Notes: generated by a model not told the origin, from the sequence alone. DNA of 64,000 nt from Trueperaceae bacterium (GCA_023954415.1 JAMLIB010000008.1:1-64000), one strand, 5' to 3'; shown: positions 38,595-47,028, numbered from the stretch's first letter. Made by a program: numbers and translations.

Positions 38595-40343
38595 CTACTC
38601 GGCGTCCTCGCGCAACGCTTCCATGGCGAACGCCACGTAGTCTGCCGCGGGCGTGAGGCCCGTCGCCGCGGCCGCGCGGAACTGCGCCAACGCCGCGACC
38701 GGGTTGCGGACGACGCCGGTGCCGTGCAGGAGGAGCTTCCCGTACTCGTACTGCCCTTGCGGGTTGCCGAGGGCCGCCGCCCGCGCGTACCAGGAGGCGC
38801 CGATCACGTCGTCTCGCTCCACGCCCATCCCCCGCAGGTAGAGGTCGCCGAGTGCCAGCTGTGCCTCGGGGACGCCCCCCTCGGCGGCGCGCCGGTAGTA
38901 GGCGGCGGCCTTGGCGTTGCTCCACGGCTGCCCGAGACCGTTCTGGGCCATGTACCCAAGGTAGTACTGGGCGAGGTGGTTGCCGGCATCGGCCTCGGGC
39001 TCCAGGGCGCGCCTGGCGCCGCCGAAGTCCCCGCCGCGGTAGGCGGCCATACCGGTCTCGAACGAGCTGGGCGCGAGCGCGCCCGTCATGCGACCGGCCA
39101 TCACGTACTGCAAGAGCAGGAAGACGGCGATGGAGGCGACGAGGCTCCAGACGAGGTACGGGCGCAGACGCGGCCCGCCCGCCCTGGCAGGCGGCGCGAT
39201 CCAGGAGGCGCCGCCGTAGGCGGCACCGGGCACCTTGGTCCCGCCGGTACCCCGGCCGGCCGACTGCGACGCCCCCTCGCTCCAACCGCGGTCGCCGCGG
39301 GCCACGGCACCGGACTCGCCGTAACCGTCCGCCGCGGCGTGGTCGTCGGCAGCGTAGCCGTCGTGGGGCGACGGCACCCACCGTGTCGAGGTCGTGAACA
39401 CGGCGATATCGTCCGCCCTGCGCCGCGGGCCCAGACGATCGGCCTCCTCCTCCGGGTCGCTCGGGTACTCCTCCTCGACCGGCGCATCGCCTTCCCCTTC
39501 GTCGACCACCGCCCACGCGACTCCGAGCCGGTCGCCGACCCCGGGGTCGGCGCCTCCGGGGTCGTGATCCTCCTGCTCGGCGAGCCCACGGTCCACTTCC
39601 GCTCGTTCCGCGTCCGCGCCCTCAGCGTCGGCCCACCCGGCGTCCTCCTCGTCCTCCTCGTCAGCCCCGTACCCGACCCGGTCGGGGGCGATGGGGCGCA
39701 ACGCGCTCCAACTGCCCGTGTCCTCTACGGCCCAGGCCGAGGAGGTGTCCCAACCCGTTCGCGGGGGTTGCGGTTCCGCAGTGGCCATGGGGGCGTCGTA
39801 AGGGGGACCGTGGGCCTCGTCAGTAGCGGCGTGCGGCGGGACGCCGGGCGGGTCGGTCCGCCCACCGGCTTCCCGTTCCGACGCAGCGAACCGACCGTGC
39901 TCGTAATACCGCTCGCCCGGCTCCCCCCACGGCGCCTCCGCGTAGTGCTCGGCCTCGAGCTCCAGGTCAGGCTCGGGGCCGAAATCCGGCTCGTCGTCGG
40001 GTTCATAGGCAGGGGCGTCGTAGGGTCCGGAGCCGGACTCGACCGCCGAGTCGACCCCGGCCTCCGGTCGAGCGTCCGGCTCGCCTCCCGAGAGGAAAGA
40101 CACGACCGGATCGGGCGCGGGCACCACGGCGACCTCGACGCCGGCCTCCATGAACACCTCGGCGATGGCCGCGGCTTTGTCCGGCAGCACGGGCTTGGTG
40201 ACCGGACCCTTGCGGCCGTGGAGGAGCGTGTGGATGCGTTGCGGGTCCATCTCCAAGCGCTCGGCGATGCGCGTGGAGACCCCCCCGACGTCGGCGGCGG
40301 GTACCGGGCGAGTGACCTCTACAACGAAGCGGCGTTCGCTCAA
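38595..40343 (-). CDS. Membrane protein with Sel1-type repeats
   Basis: A 582-residue protein. Residues 1-75 form a small α/β domain (RRFVVEVTRPVPAADVGGVS, IHTLLHGRKGPVTKPVLPDK, AGVEVAVVPAP) that I do not recognise. A ~300-residue Asp/Glu/Gly-rich disordered stretch follows, then a transmembrane helix near 390-410 (YLVWSLVASIAVFLLLQYVM). Four or so Sel1-like repeats complete it: LAQYYLGYMAQNGLGQPWSN, AQLALGDLYLRGMGVERDDV, PQGQYEYGKLLLHGTGV. Sel1 repeats mediate protein contacts. TTG at 40343 has GGAAGG 6-8 bases upstream, and TACAAT at 40373-40368 is the likely -10. It is divergent from darA. Confidence 0.75.
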   Translation of the reverse strand: MSERRFVVEVTRPVPAADVGGVSTRIAERLEMDPQRIHTLLHGRKGPVTKPVLPDKAAAIAEVFMEAGVEVAVVPAPDPVVSFLSGGEPDARPEAGVDSAVESGSGPYDAPAYEPDDEPDFGPEPDLELEAEHYAEAPWGEPGERYYEHGRFAASEREAGGRTDPPGVPPHAATDEAHGPPYDAPMATAEPQPPRTGWDTSSAWAVEDTGSWSALRPIAPDRVGYGADEEDEEDAGWADAEGADAERAEVDRGLAEQEDHDPGGADPGVGDRLGVAWAVVDEGEGDAPVEEEYPSDPEEEADRLGPRRRADDIAVFTTSTRWVPSPHDGYAADDHAAADGYGESGAVARGDRGWSEGASQSAGRGTGGTKVPGAAYGGASWIAPPARAGGPRLRPYLVWSLVASIAVFLLLQYVMAGRMTGALAPSSFETGMAAYRGGDFGGARRALEPEADAGNHLAQYYLGYMAQNGLGQPWSNAKAAAYYRRAAEGGVPEAQLALGDLYLRGMGVERDDVIGASWYARAAALGNPQGQYEYGKLLLHGTGVVRNPVAALAQFRAAAATGLTPAADYVAFAMEALREDAE

Positions 40344-40415
40344 ACCGCACCTTCCCGTCTTGGCGTCATTGTACTCTCACCAACTCGGGGTTCTGTCTGC
40401 TAGCATGTTCACACC

Positions 40416-40745
40416 ATGAAGTTGATCCTCGCCATCGTGCAGGACGCGGACTCCTCGCGTCTCCAGGAAGCCCTGGGGGAGAACGGTTTCCAGTCCACCA
40501 AGCTCGCGTCGACCGGGGGCTTCTTACGTGAGGGCAACACGACCGTGCTCATCGGCGTCCAGGACCACAAGGTTCCAGAGGTGAAGGAGATCATCCACGC
40601 CACGTGCCGCGAGCGCACCAAGGTCGTCACGGCCGGCTCCCCCATCCACGCGCTCGAAGGCGTCTTCGCCAGCCAGCCCATGGAGGTGCCCGTCGGCGGC
40701 GCCATCGTGTTCGTGCTCTCGACGGACGAGTTCGTCAGGCTGTAA
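40416..40745 (+). CDS. darA: Cyclic-di-AMP receptor, PII-like (DarA/PstA)
   Basis: A 109-residue trimeric PII-like signal protein that binds c-di-AMP. It matches the family along its whole length: KLILAIVQDADSSRLQEAL, TKLASTGGFLREGNTTVLIG, then VVTAGSPIHALEGV and the end VPVGGAIVFVLSTDEFVRL. Unlike GlnB/GlnK there is no uridylylated T-loop Tyr. No diadenylate cyclase is in the window, so its signal comes from elsewhere. TAGCAT lies 9 bases before the ATG, and a good terminator hairpin follows the gene. It is divergent from the Sel1-repeat gene across 72 bases. Confidence 0.93.
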   Translation: MKLILAIVQDADSSRLQEALGENGFQSTKLASTGGFLREGNTTVLIGVQDHKVPEVKEIIHATCRERTKVVTAGSPIHALEGVFASQPMEVPVGGAIVFVLSTDEFVRL

Positions 40746-40792
40746 GCGCAGTTCGGCAAGCGAGCCCGCCATGGGCGCGTTCGAGTGACCCG

Positions 40793-40814
40793 CCGCCTCC
40801 CGCTCGGGAGGCGG
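40793..40814 (+). terminator. Intrinsic terminator of darA
   Basis: CCGCCTCCCG (40793-40802) pairs with CGGGAGGCGG (40805-40814), followed by the T-rich TTGCTGTTCT. It lies 50 bases after the darA stop and just before the stop of the converging MFS gene. Confidence 0.7.
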
Positions 40815-40822
40815 TTGCTGTT

Positions 40823-42109
40823 CTAGAGCTCGGCCTCCCCACCCGACGTGGCGGCCGAGAGCGCACGCTTGTCCGCCGCCCGCAGCGCCCCGAACCTGAA
40901 CGAGAACGAGACGGTGATCGCCGCCATGAGCACGGCCAGGCCGAAGAGCGCCGGCATACCTACGAAGGGGATGAGGATGCCGGCCGCGACGGGCGCGAGG
41001 CTGGGTAGTGCCAGCACCGTGTTCGAGAGGCCGATGTAGAGCGAGCGGTCGTGCACGGGCGCGATGGCGTACAGGAGGTTCCACGCGGCGATCCCGACGC
41101 CGGCGTTGCCGACGGACGAGAGGACGAACACGACCGAGTAGAGGCGCCAGTCGTGGATCAGGAGCGCCGCGAGCGGAGCGGCGAGGAGCGAGAAGTACCC
41201 GACCTGCATCACGAAGACGTTGCGACCCCCGTCCGCCGGCAGCCTGAAGGCGTAGTTGCCGACGATGGTGGCCGCCGTCGCGGCCATGACGTAGACGCCG
41301 ATGGCGCTCTCGGGGGCACCGAGCTTGGTGATGGCGTACACGGCGTAGAACGGCTCGGCGAGGAGCGCCGCGAGCCCGAGGAAGCGTACGCGCAGGAACC
41401 GCCGCAACCCGACGTCGACGCGCAGGAGGGCCGGTATCTCGCGCAGCATGCCGACCAGCGGGCGCTTCAGCCCTGGCACGCCGCGCGGCTCCTTGACGAG
41501 CGAGAAGCTCGCGTAGGCGAGCCCGGAGAGGATCGTCCCGAGCAGGAAGATCAGGCCGAAGTTGTTGGGGAAGCCGATGTCCGACTCGAGGACGGCGCGC
41601 AGCACGAAGCCGGCCCCGAGCGCGAGGATGCCGCCGATCGAGTTGCGTAGCGCCCAGAAAGTGCCCAGCCGCGCGTGGGGCACGATCTTGGCGGTGACGT
41701 CCGCGAACGGGACCCCACCGATCCCGCCGGCCATGGCGTTGATGGTGATCATGACGAGGAGGATCGTCGTCATGAGCGCGGGCCGACCGCTGCCGATGAA
41801 GAACACGGACGCCGTCATGGTGAGGAGGGCGAGCGTGCGCACCGTGGACGTGAAGTGGTAGAAGCGCAGCTTGAGCGGCTCCGGCGAGATGCGGTTGGCG
41901 ACCAGGAGCTGCGGCAGGAACCAGGTTCCGACCCGCAGCGCCGGTACGAGGCCGATCACCACGGCCGGCGCCCCGATCGAGGCCAGGAACGGCGCCATGA
42001 CGAGGCCGGAATGCAGGAAAGCCTCGCCGCCGTTGACGAGGATCCCGTTGATCACGCCCAAGAAGAAGTTCCGCCGCTTGACGCGCTCAGGCACCATGTC
42101 TCGGGACAT
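40823..42109 (-). CDS. Major facilitator superfamily transporter
   Basis: A 428-residue integral membrane protein with about 12 hydrophobic segments, for example LLTMTASVFFIGSG, FGLIFLLGTILSGLAYASF and VVFVLSSVGNAGVGIAAWNL. The central cytosolic loop contains KEPRGVPGLKRPLVGML. The fold fits the MFS, but I recognise no substrate signature. The start is either ATG 42109 or ATG 42097; TACGAT (42113-42108) lies 10 bases before the latter and overlaps the former, so the shorter form is plausible. A perfect 14-base-pair palindrome lies directly upstream and may regulate it. Confidence 0.82.
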   Translation of the reverse strand: MSRDMVPERVKRRNFFLGVINGILVNGGEAFLHSGLVMAPFLASIGAPAVVIGLVPALRVGTWFLPQLLVANRISPEPLKLRFYHFTSTVRTLALLTMTASVFFIGSGRPALMTTILLVMITINAMAGGIGGVPFADVTAKIVPHARLGTFWALRNSIGGILALGAGFVLRAVLESDIGFPNNFGLIFLLGTILSGLAYASFSLVKEPRGVPGLKRPLVGMLREIPALLRVDVGLRRFLRVRFLGLAALLAEPFYAVYAITKLGAPESAIGVYVMAATAATIVGNYAFRLPADGGRNVFVMQVGYFSLLAAPLAALLIHDWRLYSVVFVLSSVGNAGVGIAAWNLLYAIAPVHDRSLYIGLSNTVLALPSLAPVAAGILIPFVGMPALFGLAVLMAAITVSFSFRFGALRAADKRALSAATSGGEAEL

Positions 42110-42115
42110 CGTATA

Positions 42116-42147
42116 GCGCCCCGGCCGCCTTGGGGCGGCCGGGGCGC
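42116..42147. promoter_or_regulatory. Perfect 14-base-pair palindrome upstream of the MFS gene
   Basis: GCGCCCCGGCCGCC (42116-42129) is exactly complementary to GGCGGCCGGGGCGC (42134-42147) around TTGG. It abuts the TATACG/TACGAT -10 region of the MFS gene and would cover its -35 zone. It may be an operator, or a transcription terminator for minus-strand transcripts. Confidence 0.5.
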
Positions 42148-42228
42148 GTGCCTCCCGTCACCACGCCGTCGCGGTCTCGGGCGCCGCGATGGCGAACCGC
42201 GCGCATAGGGCCGGACGCGTACCGGCGT

Positions 42229-42258
42229 TTGACACCCCCGCGGCGCAACACTTACACT
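42229..42258 (+). promoter_or_regulatory. Sigma-70-type promoter of tRNA-Ala
   Basis: A perfect -35 TTGACA (42229-42234), an 18-base spacer and TACACT (42253-42258), 40 bases before the tRNA. The tRNA-Lys gene has the same arrangement. Confidence 0.75.
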
Positions 42259-42298
42259 TCCCGTTGCCCGGTCCGCTTCGCACGGACCGCCGGCTCCC

Positions 42299-42375
<77 letters not shown>

Positions 42376-42544
42376 GGAAAACACGCTGGGAACGGCGCTT
42401 CTTGACGAGGCGCCGTTCAACGTTCCGGTCCCACGGTAGCAGGCCGGCGGCAGAGCGTGCCGTGAACGCCAGCCGCATCCGGTCCGGCCCGGCGCGTATC
42501 CTTCCCCGAGGCCCCACGGACGGGCCACGAGGGAGGCGATCGCG

Positions 42545-42811
42545 ATGCCCAAGTACCTGTTCTCGGTCCTTCACGATTCGGACGGCATGGCCACCGCCGA
42601 GGAGATGGCCGCGATCGACGCCTTCAACGAGCAGCTCCAGGCCGACGGCCACCGGCTCTTCGCCTGCGGCCTGGCCGCGCCGGCCACGGCTACCGTCGTC
42701 GACGGTCGAGGGCGCGAGGCGGTGCTGACCGCCGGGTCGTTCGTGGCGTCCGAGGAGCATGTCGTGGGGTTCTGGATCATCCAGGCCCAGGGCGCGGACG
42801 TGGCGCTCTGA
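42545..42811 (+). CDS. YciI-family protein cut short by an in-frame TGA
   Basis: An 88-residue frame matching the YciI/DGPF (PF03795) ferredoxin-like family: PKYLFSVLHDSDG, AFNEQLQADGHRLFACGLAA, then EHVVGFWIIQAQGADVAL. The frame stops at TGA (42809-42811). The same frame then continues LATEASKCCNRRIELRALFD to a second TGA at 42872-42874, and that segment matches the usual C-terminus of this subfamily. The gene thus carries one nonsense codon, possibly from a CGA codon, or a base error. The family DGPF motif is also altered (AGSF), consistent with decay. GGGAGG lies 8 bases before the ATG. Family function is unclear. Confidence 0.7.
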   Translation: MPKYLFSVLHDSDGMATAEEMAAIDAFNEQLQADGHRLFACGLAAPATATVVDGRGREAVLTAGSFVASEEHVVGFWIIQAQGADVAL

Positions 42812-42874
42812 CTGGCTACCGAGGCGTCGAAGTGCTGTAACCGGCGGATCGAGCTCAGAGCCCTGTTCGACTGA

Positions 42875-43134
42875 CAGGGGGCGGGCCGCCGCCGCCGCGG
42901 CGAACGCTCACCGCCGCACACGCACGAGATGTGAGCAAGCCCACAGGCGCGGCCCTTCCCTAGTGTGTCGCCAGGCTGTTACACTCTCTCTCGGCCCACG
43001 ACCCCCCGCGTGGGCCACTTTTCATAGGTATTCACCTATGAACGCCCCGTTCCCAACGCTAGTTCTGAGGTTTCCATTCTAACAGCGAACCAGACACTTG
43101 GGGCGGGTGCACGCCACGAAGAGCAGTGACGCCT
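42875..43134. other. Spacer with a possible short transcript
   Basis: 260 bases between the YciI remnant and the ZIP gene end. TACACT at 42980-42985 is followed by a hairpin (GGCCCACG 42993-43000 with CGTGGGCC 43009-43016) and ACTTTTCAT, so a very short terminated RNA could arise. An inverted repeat ATAGGT-N4-ACCTAT lies at 43024-43039. No convincing gene is seen. Confidence 0.35.
42993..43024 (+). terminator. Intrinsic terminator
   Basis: An 8-base-pair stem (GGCCCACG/CGTGGGCC) with an 8-base C-rich loop, followed by a T run (ACTTTTC). It is the only clear terminator after the tRNA-Ala/YciI stretch. Confidence 0.6.
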
Positions 43135-43959
43135 TCAGCCGAGGGCGACGTCCAGCACCAGCATGACCAGGGCGCCCAGCATGGTGCCGAGCGTCGCGAC
43201 GCGCTCGTGGCCGTTCCCGTGCGTCTCCGGCACGATCTCGTCGAGGATCACGAACAGCATGGCGCCCGCGGCGAAGCCCATGGCGTAGGGCAGGATGGGC
43301 GCCGCGACGTGCACGAGCCAGGCGCCTATCACCGCCAACGGGACCTCGACCACCCCAGCCCTGATACCGGTGAACGCGGCGTACCAGAGGCTGCCCATCC
43401 CGGCGTTGCGCGCCGCGACGGCCACCGCCAGGCCCTCGGGCACGTTCTGGATGCCGATGGCCAGCATGAGGGCGATGGCGTCGTTGAGGTTGCCGCTGCC
43501 GAAGCCGACCCCGACGGCCAGGCCCTCCGGCATGTTGTGGAGGGTGATGGCGACGATGAAGAGGAGCACGCCGGAGAGGCCGCTGCGGCGGCGAGCGTCC
43601 GCGCCGGACTGCTGGGCGGCGTCGGACCGCGGTCGGCCCGTCACGAGCACGTGGATGTGCGGCACCCACGCGTCGGCGCGGTCGAGCATGATGACCCCGA
43701 TGACCATGCCTATGACCACGGGGAGCAGGCCGCCGACCTCGATGCCGGGCAGGATGAGGCTCGTGAAGCTCGCGGTCAGCATCACGCCGGCGGCGAAGCC
43801 GAGCGCCGCGTCGAGCGAGCGCCGCGTGGGGTTGCGCCAGACGAGCACGGCCAGCGCGCCGATCAGGTTGAAGGCGGTGATGATCAGTCCGCCCCAGAGA
43901 CCCTGCCAGACGGGGTGTGGACCGATCACCTTCGCGAAGAGGTCGACGAGACCTTCCAT
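43135..43959 (-). CDS. ZIP-family divalent metal transporter
   Basis: A 274-residue membrane protein moving zinc or related divalent metals into the cytosol. It has about eight hydrophobic helices. The metal-site motifs of ZIP helices IV and V are HNMPEG (near 139) and NVPEG (near 172), as in the GufA subfamily. A short His-containing loop (WVPHIHVLV) precedes helix IV. The C-terminus has FVILDEIVPETHGNGHE, another family hallmark. ATG at 43959 is chosen because TAAACT lies 7 bases upstream and helix I starts soon after. It is a stand-alone gene. Confidence 0.92.
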   Translation of the reverse strand: MEGLVDLFAKVIGPHPVWQGLWGGLIITAFNLIGALAVLVWRNPTRRSLDAALGFAAGVMLTASFTSLILPGIEVGGLLPVVIGMVIGVIMLDRADAWVPHIHVLVTGRPRSDAAQQSGADARRRSGLSGVLLFIVAITLHNMPEGLAVGVGFGSGNLNDAIALMLAIGIQNVPEGLAVAVAARNAGMGSLWYAAFTGIRAGVVEVPLAVIGAWLVHVAAPILPYAMGFAAGAMLFVILDEIVPETHGNGHERVATLGTMLGALVMLVLDVALG

Positions 43960-43972
43960 CGGCGCCAGTTTA
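43960..43972 (-). promoter_or_regulatory. Leaderless -10 box of the ZIP gene
   Basis: On the minus strand TAAACT (43972-43967) is followed by 7 bases and ATG at 43959. Confidence 0.5.
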
Positions 43973-44060
43973 TGTTCCCGCCGGCCGAGGAGGGGCCGGC
44001 CGGCGGCAGACAACGGACTTCGCACACTCGCCGGCACCCGGGGCGGACCATGATGGGGTC

Positions 44061-45068
44061 ATGCCCCACCACCCGACCCGCGACGCGGCAAGGACCGCGG
44101 TCGTTACCGCACTGCTCCTGACGGCCTTCTGCGGCTGCGCCGGGAGCAGGTCGCAGACCCCTCCCCCGCCAGGGCGTGGGCCGGACCTCGCCGGCTGCCC
44201 CATGCTGCCGGCCGACAACATCTGGAACGCCCGCGTCGACGGGCTACCCATCATGCCACCAACGGGCGACTACGTGGCGTCCATCGGGGCGGGCACGTCC
44301 GTGCACGCCGACTTCGGCTCGGGGCTCTGGGAGGGCGCGCCGATCGGCATCCCGTTCACCACGGTCGCGGCCGGCCAGCCGACCGTGACCGTGAGCTTCT
44401 ACTACCCGGAAGAGTCCGACCGGGCGCCGTACCCCATCCCTCGCGACGCGCCCGTGGAAGGCGCACCGCCCGGCGGGGTGGCGGACGGCGGCGACCGGCA
44501 CGTGCTCGTAATAGACGTCTCGAGCTGCGTCCTGTACGAGCTGTTCGACGCCGAGTCGCGAAGGGACGGGAGCTGGGCCGCCGGTTCAGGCGCCGTCTTC
44601 GACCTGCGGAGCAACGCCCTCAGACCCGACGGCTGGACCTCGGCCGATGCCGCCGGCCTCCCGATCCTCCCCGGCCTCGTGCGCTACGACGAGGTGGCGG
44701 CGGGCGAGATCGCCCACGCCATACGGTTCACCGCGCCGCGCACGCGCGACGCCCACGTATGGCCCGCGCGCCATGACGCCTCCAGCCATGGCGACCCCGA
44801 GCTGCCGCCCATGGGTCAACGCTTCCGCCTGCGCGCCGACTTCGACGCGAGCGGCATGGCGCCGGAAGTACAGGTCATCGTGAGGGCCATGCAGCGCTAC
44901 GGCCTCGTCCTCGCGGACAACGGCTCGAGCTGGTTCCTCTCCGGCGCACCCGACGAGCGCTGGGACAACGAGGCGTTGCAGCAACTCAAGCGGATCGAGG
45001 GGAGCGACTTCGAGGCCGTTGACGTGTCCGGCCTCATGGCCGACCCCGACTCCGGACAGGTGAGGTGA
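44061..45068 (+). CDS. Predicted lipoprotein of unknown function
   Basis: A 335-residue exported protein. The N-terminus has a hydrophobic stretch AVVTALLLTAFCGCAGS with a probable lipobox ending at FCGC, so it is likely lipid-anchored. The mature part contains blocks I associate with a conserved but unnamed family of secreted proteins: LPADNIWNARVDGLP, VHADFGSGLW, PYPIPRDAPVEGAPPGG, GDRHVLVIDVSSCVLYELF, DAAGLPILPGLVRYDEV and PMGQRFRLRADFD. No catalytic motif is recognised. ATG at 44061 is the first start before the signal sequence. The PfkB gene follows after 4 bases on the same strand. Confidence 0.75.
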   Translation: MPHHPTRDAARTAVVTALLLTAFCGCAGSRSQTPPPPGRGPDLAGCPMLPADNIWNARVDGLPIMPPTGDYVASIGAGTSVHADFGSGLWEGAPIGIPFTTVAAGQPTVTVSFYYPEESDRAPYPIPRDAPVEGAPPGGVADGGDRHVLVIDVSSCVLYELFDAESRRDGSWAAGSGAVFDLRSNALRPDGWTSADAAGLPILPGLVRYDEVAAGEIAHAIRFTAPRTRDAHVWPARHDASSHGDPELPPMGQRFRLRADFDASGMAPEVQVIVRAMQRYGLVLADNGSSWFLSGAPDERWDNEALQQLKRIEGSDFEAVDVSGLMADPDSGQVR

Positions 45069-45072
45069 GGGC

Positions 45073-45984
45073 GTGCGCTTCGTCTGCGTGACGCCGAACG
45101 CCGCCGTCGACCGCATCCTGCATCTGAGCCGGCCGCGCGCGCCACACGGCCTGAACCGCGTGGCGCGCGTAAGCGAATCGGCGGGCGGCAAGGGGATGAA
45201 CGTCGCCCGCGTCCTGAAGGCGCTGGGCGCCGAGGTCGTGGTGGCGGGGTTCCTCGCCGGTCTCAACGCCGCGCGCTTCAAGGCGCTCCTCGAGCGCGAC
45301 GGCCTGGACGGACCCTTCGTAGCGGTTACCGGCGAGACGCGCGAGTGCCAGATCGTGGTGGACGGACACGGGCAGCCGATGGAGATCAACGACCCGGGGC
45401 CCTTGGCCGAGGCGAGCGACTGGGAGCGGCTCGCCGCCGGGCTGCCGGAGGGGCGCCTGGTCATCTCCGGCAGCCTGCCGCCCGGCCTGTCTCCCGAGGA
45501 GTTCGGAAAGTTCCTCACCGCGATCGCCGAGAGGCGCGGCGAGAAGCCGGTCGTCGACACGAGCGGGCCGTTCCTCGTAACGGCCGCCGCCGCGGGCGTC
45601 GCCCTCGTCAAGCCGAACGAGCACGAGATCGGGCTCTTGAGCCCGGGAACGGCCGACCCGGTCGAGGCGGCCCGCGGGGTGTACGCGCGCACGGGCGTCC
45701 CGGTCCTGCTCACCCTCGGGGCGGCCGGCGCCGCGTACGTCGGCACGGAGAGCGCCTTCGTGCCGGCGCCGTCGATAGACGCCGTCAACCCCGTCGCGTC
45801 CGGCGACTGCCTGTTGGCGGCCTTCCTCTGGGCCGGCGCCCAAGCGTGGCCGACGGCGGAAGCGCTGAGGCTGGGCGTGGCGGCTGGCGCCGCGAACGCA
45901 CGGCTCGGCGGCGGCGGGCGACTGCGCCGCGAAGAGGTCTTCGCGCAGCTCCGGCAGGTGGCGCAGGCCGTCGCCCTCGACTGA
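45073..45984 (+). CDS. PfkB-family sugar-phosphate kinase (1-phosphofructokinase-like)
   Basis: A 303-residue cytosolic kinase of the FruK/LacC branch of the PfkB family, which phosphorylates fructose 1-phosphate or tagatose 6-phosphate. Marks are VTPNAAVDRIL at the N-terminus, the substrate-binding SAGGKGMNVARVLKALG, and VISGSLPPGLSPEEF. The C-terminal active-site loop reads NPVASGDCLLAAFL, with the catalytic Asp kept but GAGD changed to ASGD. GTG at 45073 begins 4 bases after the lipoprotein stop, with GAGG upstream. No PTS or tagatose genes are adjacent, so the substrate is uncertain. Confidence 0.87.
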   Translation: MRFVCVTPNAAVDRILHLSRPRAPHGLNRVARVSESAGGKGMNVARVLKALGAEVVVAGFLAGLNAARFKALLERDGLDGPFVAVTGETRECQIVVDGHGQPMEINDPGPLAEASDWERLAAGLPEGRLVISGSLPPGLSPEEFGKFLTAIAERRGEKPVVDTSGPFLVTAAAAGVALVKPNEHEIGLLSPGTADPVEAARGVYARTGVPVLLTLGAAGAAYVGTESAFVPAPSIDAVNPVASGDCLLAAFLWAGAQAWPTAEALRLGVAAGAANARLGGGGRLRREEVFAQLRQVAQAVALD

Positions 45985-46084
45985 GGCAAGGCCGAGAGAC
46001 CAGCGCGGCGCGGGAGCGACCGGGCGGGGAAGCCCCGAACCGCCGGCTGGGCGAGCGGCGGACCGGCGAGGCCGCCGCGTCCGC

Positions 46085-46102
46085 CCGACCCTGAAAGGTC
46101 GG
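46085..46102. terminator. Small hairpin between converging genes
   Basis: CCGACC (46085-46090) pairs with GGTCGG (46097-46102) around CTGAAA, between the PfkB kinase gene and the nucleoside importer operon. The stem is short and has no U-tract. Confidence 0.35.
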
Positions 46103-46110
46103 CCCCGGGC

Positions 46111-47028
46111 TCACTCGTCGCCGACCCCGAGCCTGCGCCTGCGAGCGGCGCTGTACCCCACGAACGCCACGAGGGTCAGCACGTAGGGGAAAGCGAGGAG
46201 GAGTTGCGGCGCCACGCCTCGAACGGTGAGCTGCAGCGAGTTCGCCACCCCCTCTGCCGCACCGAAGAGGAGCGCCACGCCGGCGGAGCCCCAGGCCGTG
46301 GCGCCGCCGACGATGGCCGCCACGAGGCCCACCCAGCCGCGACCGCCCGACATGTCCTGCACGAACCCCCCGAGGGTCAGCGAGAGCTGGGCCCCGGCGA
46401 GGCCGGCCAGGAGGCCGCTCGCCGCGACCGCCGTGTACCGGAGGGCGTCGACCCGTAGCCCCGCGGCTCGAGCGGCGGCGGGGTCCTCGCCCGTCGCGCG
46501 CAGCCTCAGGCCGAAACGCGACCGGAACAACACGTGAGCGACGACGGGCACCAGCAACCAGGCGAGGTAGTCGAGCGCAGTGTGACCGTTCAGGAACGCC
46601 AACGGTCCGAAGCCGGCGACGCCTGGAAGCGCCAGGCGCGGCAACGTCGGCATGCCGGCGAACCGGAGCTGCCCCGCCTGGCCGGAGAGCAGCCAGGCGG
46701 CGTAGGCGGTGACGGCCGCCGAGAACGCGTTGGTGGCCAACCCAACGATGAACAAGTTGGCGCGAAGGTAGAGAGAGAACCAGCCGAACACCAGCGCAAG
46801 GAACATGCCGGCGAGCGCCGCGCACGCGACCCCAACGACCAGGCTGCCAGTCAGCCCGGCGCCTAGCACCGCCGCGAAGGCGCCGGCCAGGAGCACGCCC
46901 TCGAGACCGATGTTGACGAGCCCGGCGCGCTGCGTGAGCGCGCCGGCCAGCGCGAGGACGACCAGGGGGGCGCCGAGCCTGAGGACGTCGTGCAGGAGCT
47001 GGAGGTCGAACACGCCGAGGACGCTCAC
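46111..47028 (-). CDS. Nucleoside-type ABC importer, second permease
   Basis: A 305-residue inner-membrane permease of the branched-chain/nucleoside (BPD_transp_2) family, last gene of the importer operon. It has about eight to ten hydrophobic helices. Family marks are LTQRAGLVNIGLEGVLLAGA near the N-terminus and GRGWVGLVAAIVGGATAWG after the cytosolic loop LRATGEDPAAARAAGLRVDA, which contacts the ATPase. GTG at 47028 overlaps the stop of the first permease (GTGA), so the two are coupled. It pairs with the first permease to form the channel. Confidence 0.9.
   Translation of the reverse strand: MSVLGVFDLQLLHDVLRLGAPLVVLALAGALTQRAGLVNIGLEGVLLAGAFAAVLGAGLTGSLVVGVACAALAGMFLALVFGWFSLYLRANLFIVGLATNAFSAAVTAYAAWLLSGQAGQLRFAGMPTLPRLALPGVAGFGPLAFLNGHTALDYLAWLLVPVVAHVLFRSRFGLRLRATGEDPAAARAAGLRVDALRYTAVAASGLLAGLAGAQLSLTLGGFVQDMSGGRGWVGLVAAIVGGATAWGSAGVALLFGAAEGVANSLQLTVRGVAPQLLLAFPYVLTLVAFVGYSAARRRRLGVGDE

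Noticed and set aside
42809-42811. Selenocysteine at the TGA in the YciI gene
   Set aside because: The family has no Cys at this position, no downstream SECIS-like stem was seen, and a nonsense change from CGA is simpler.
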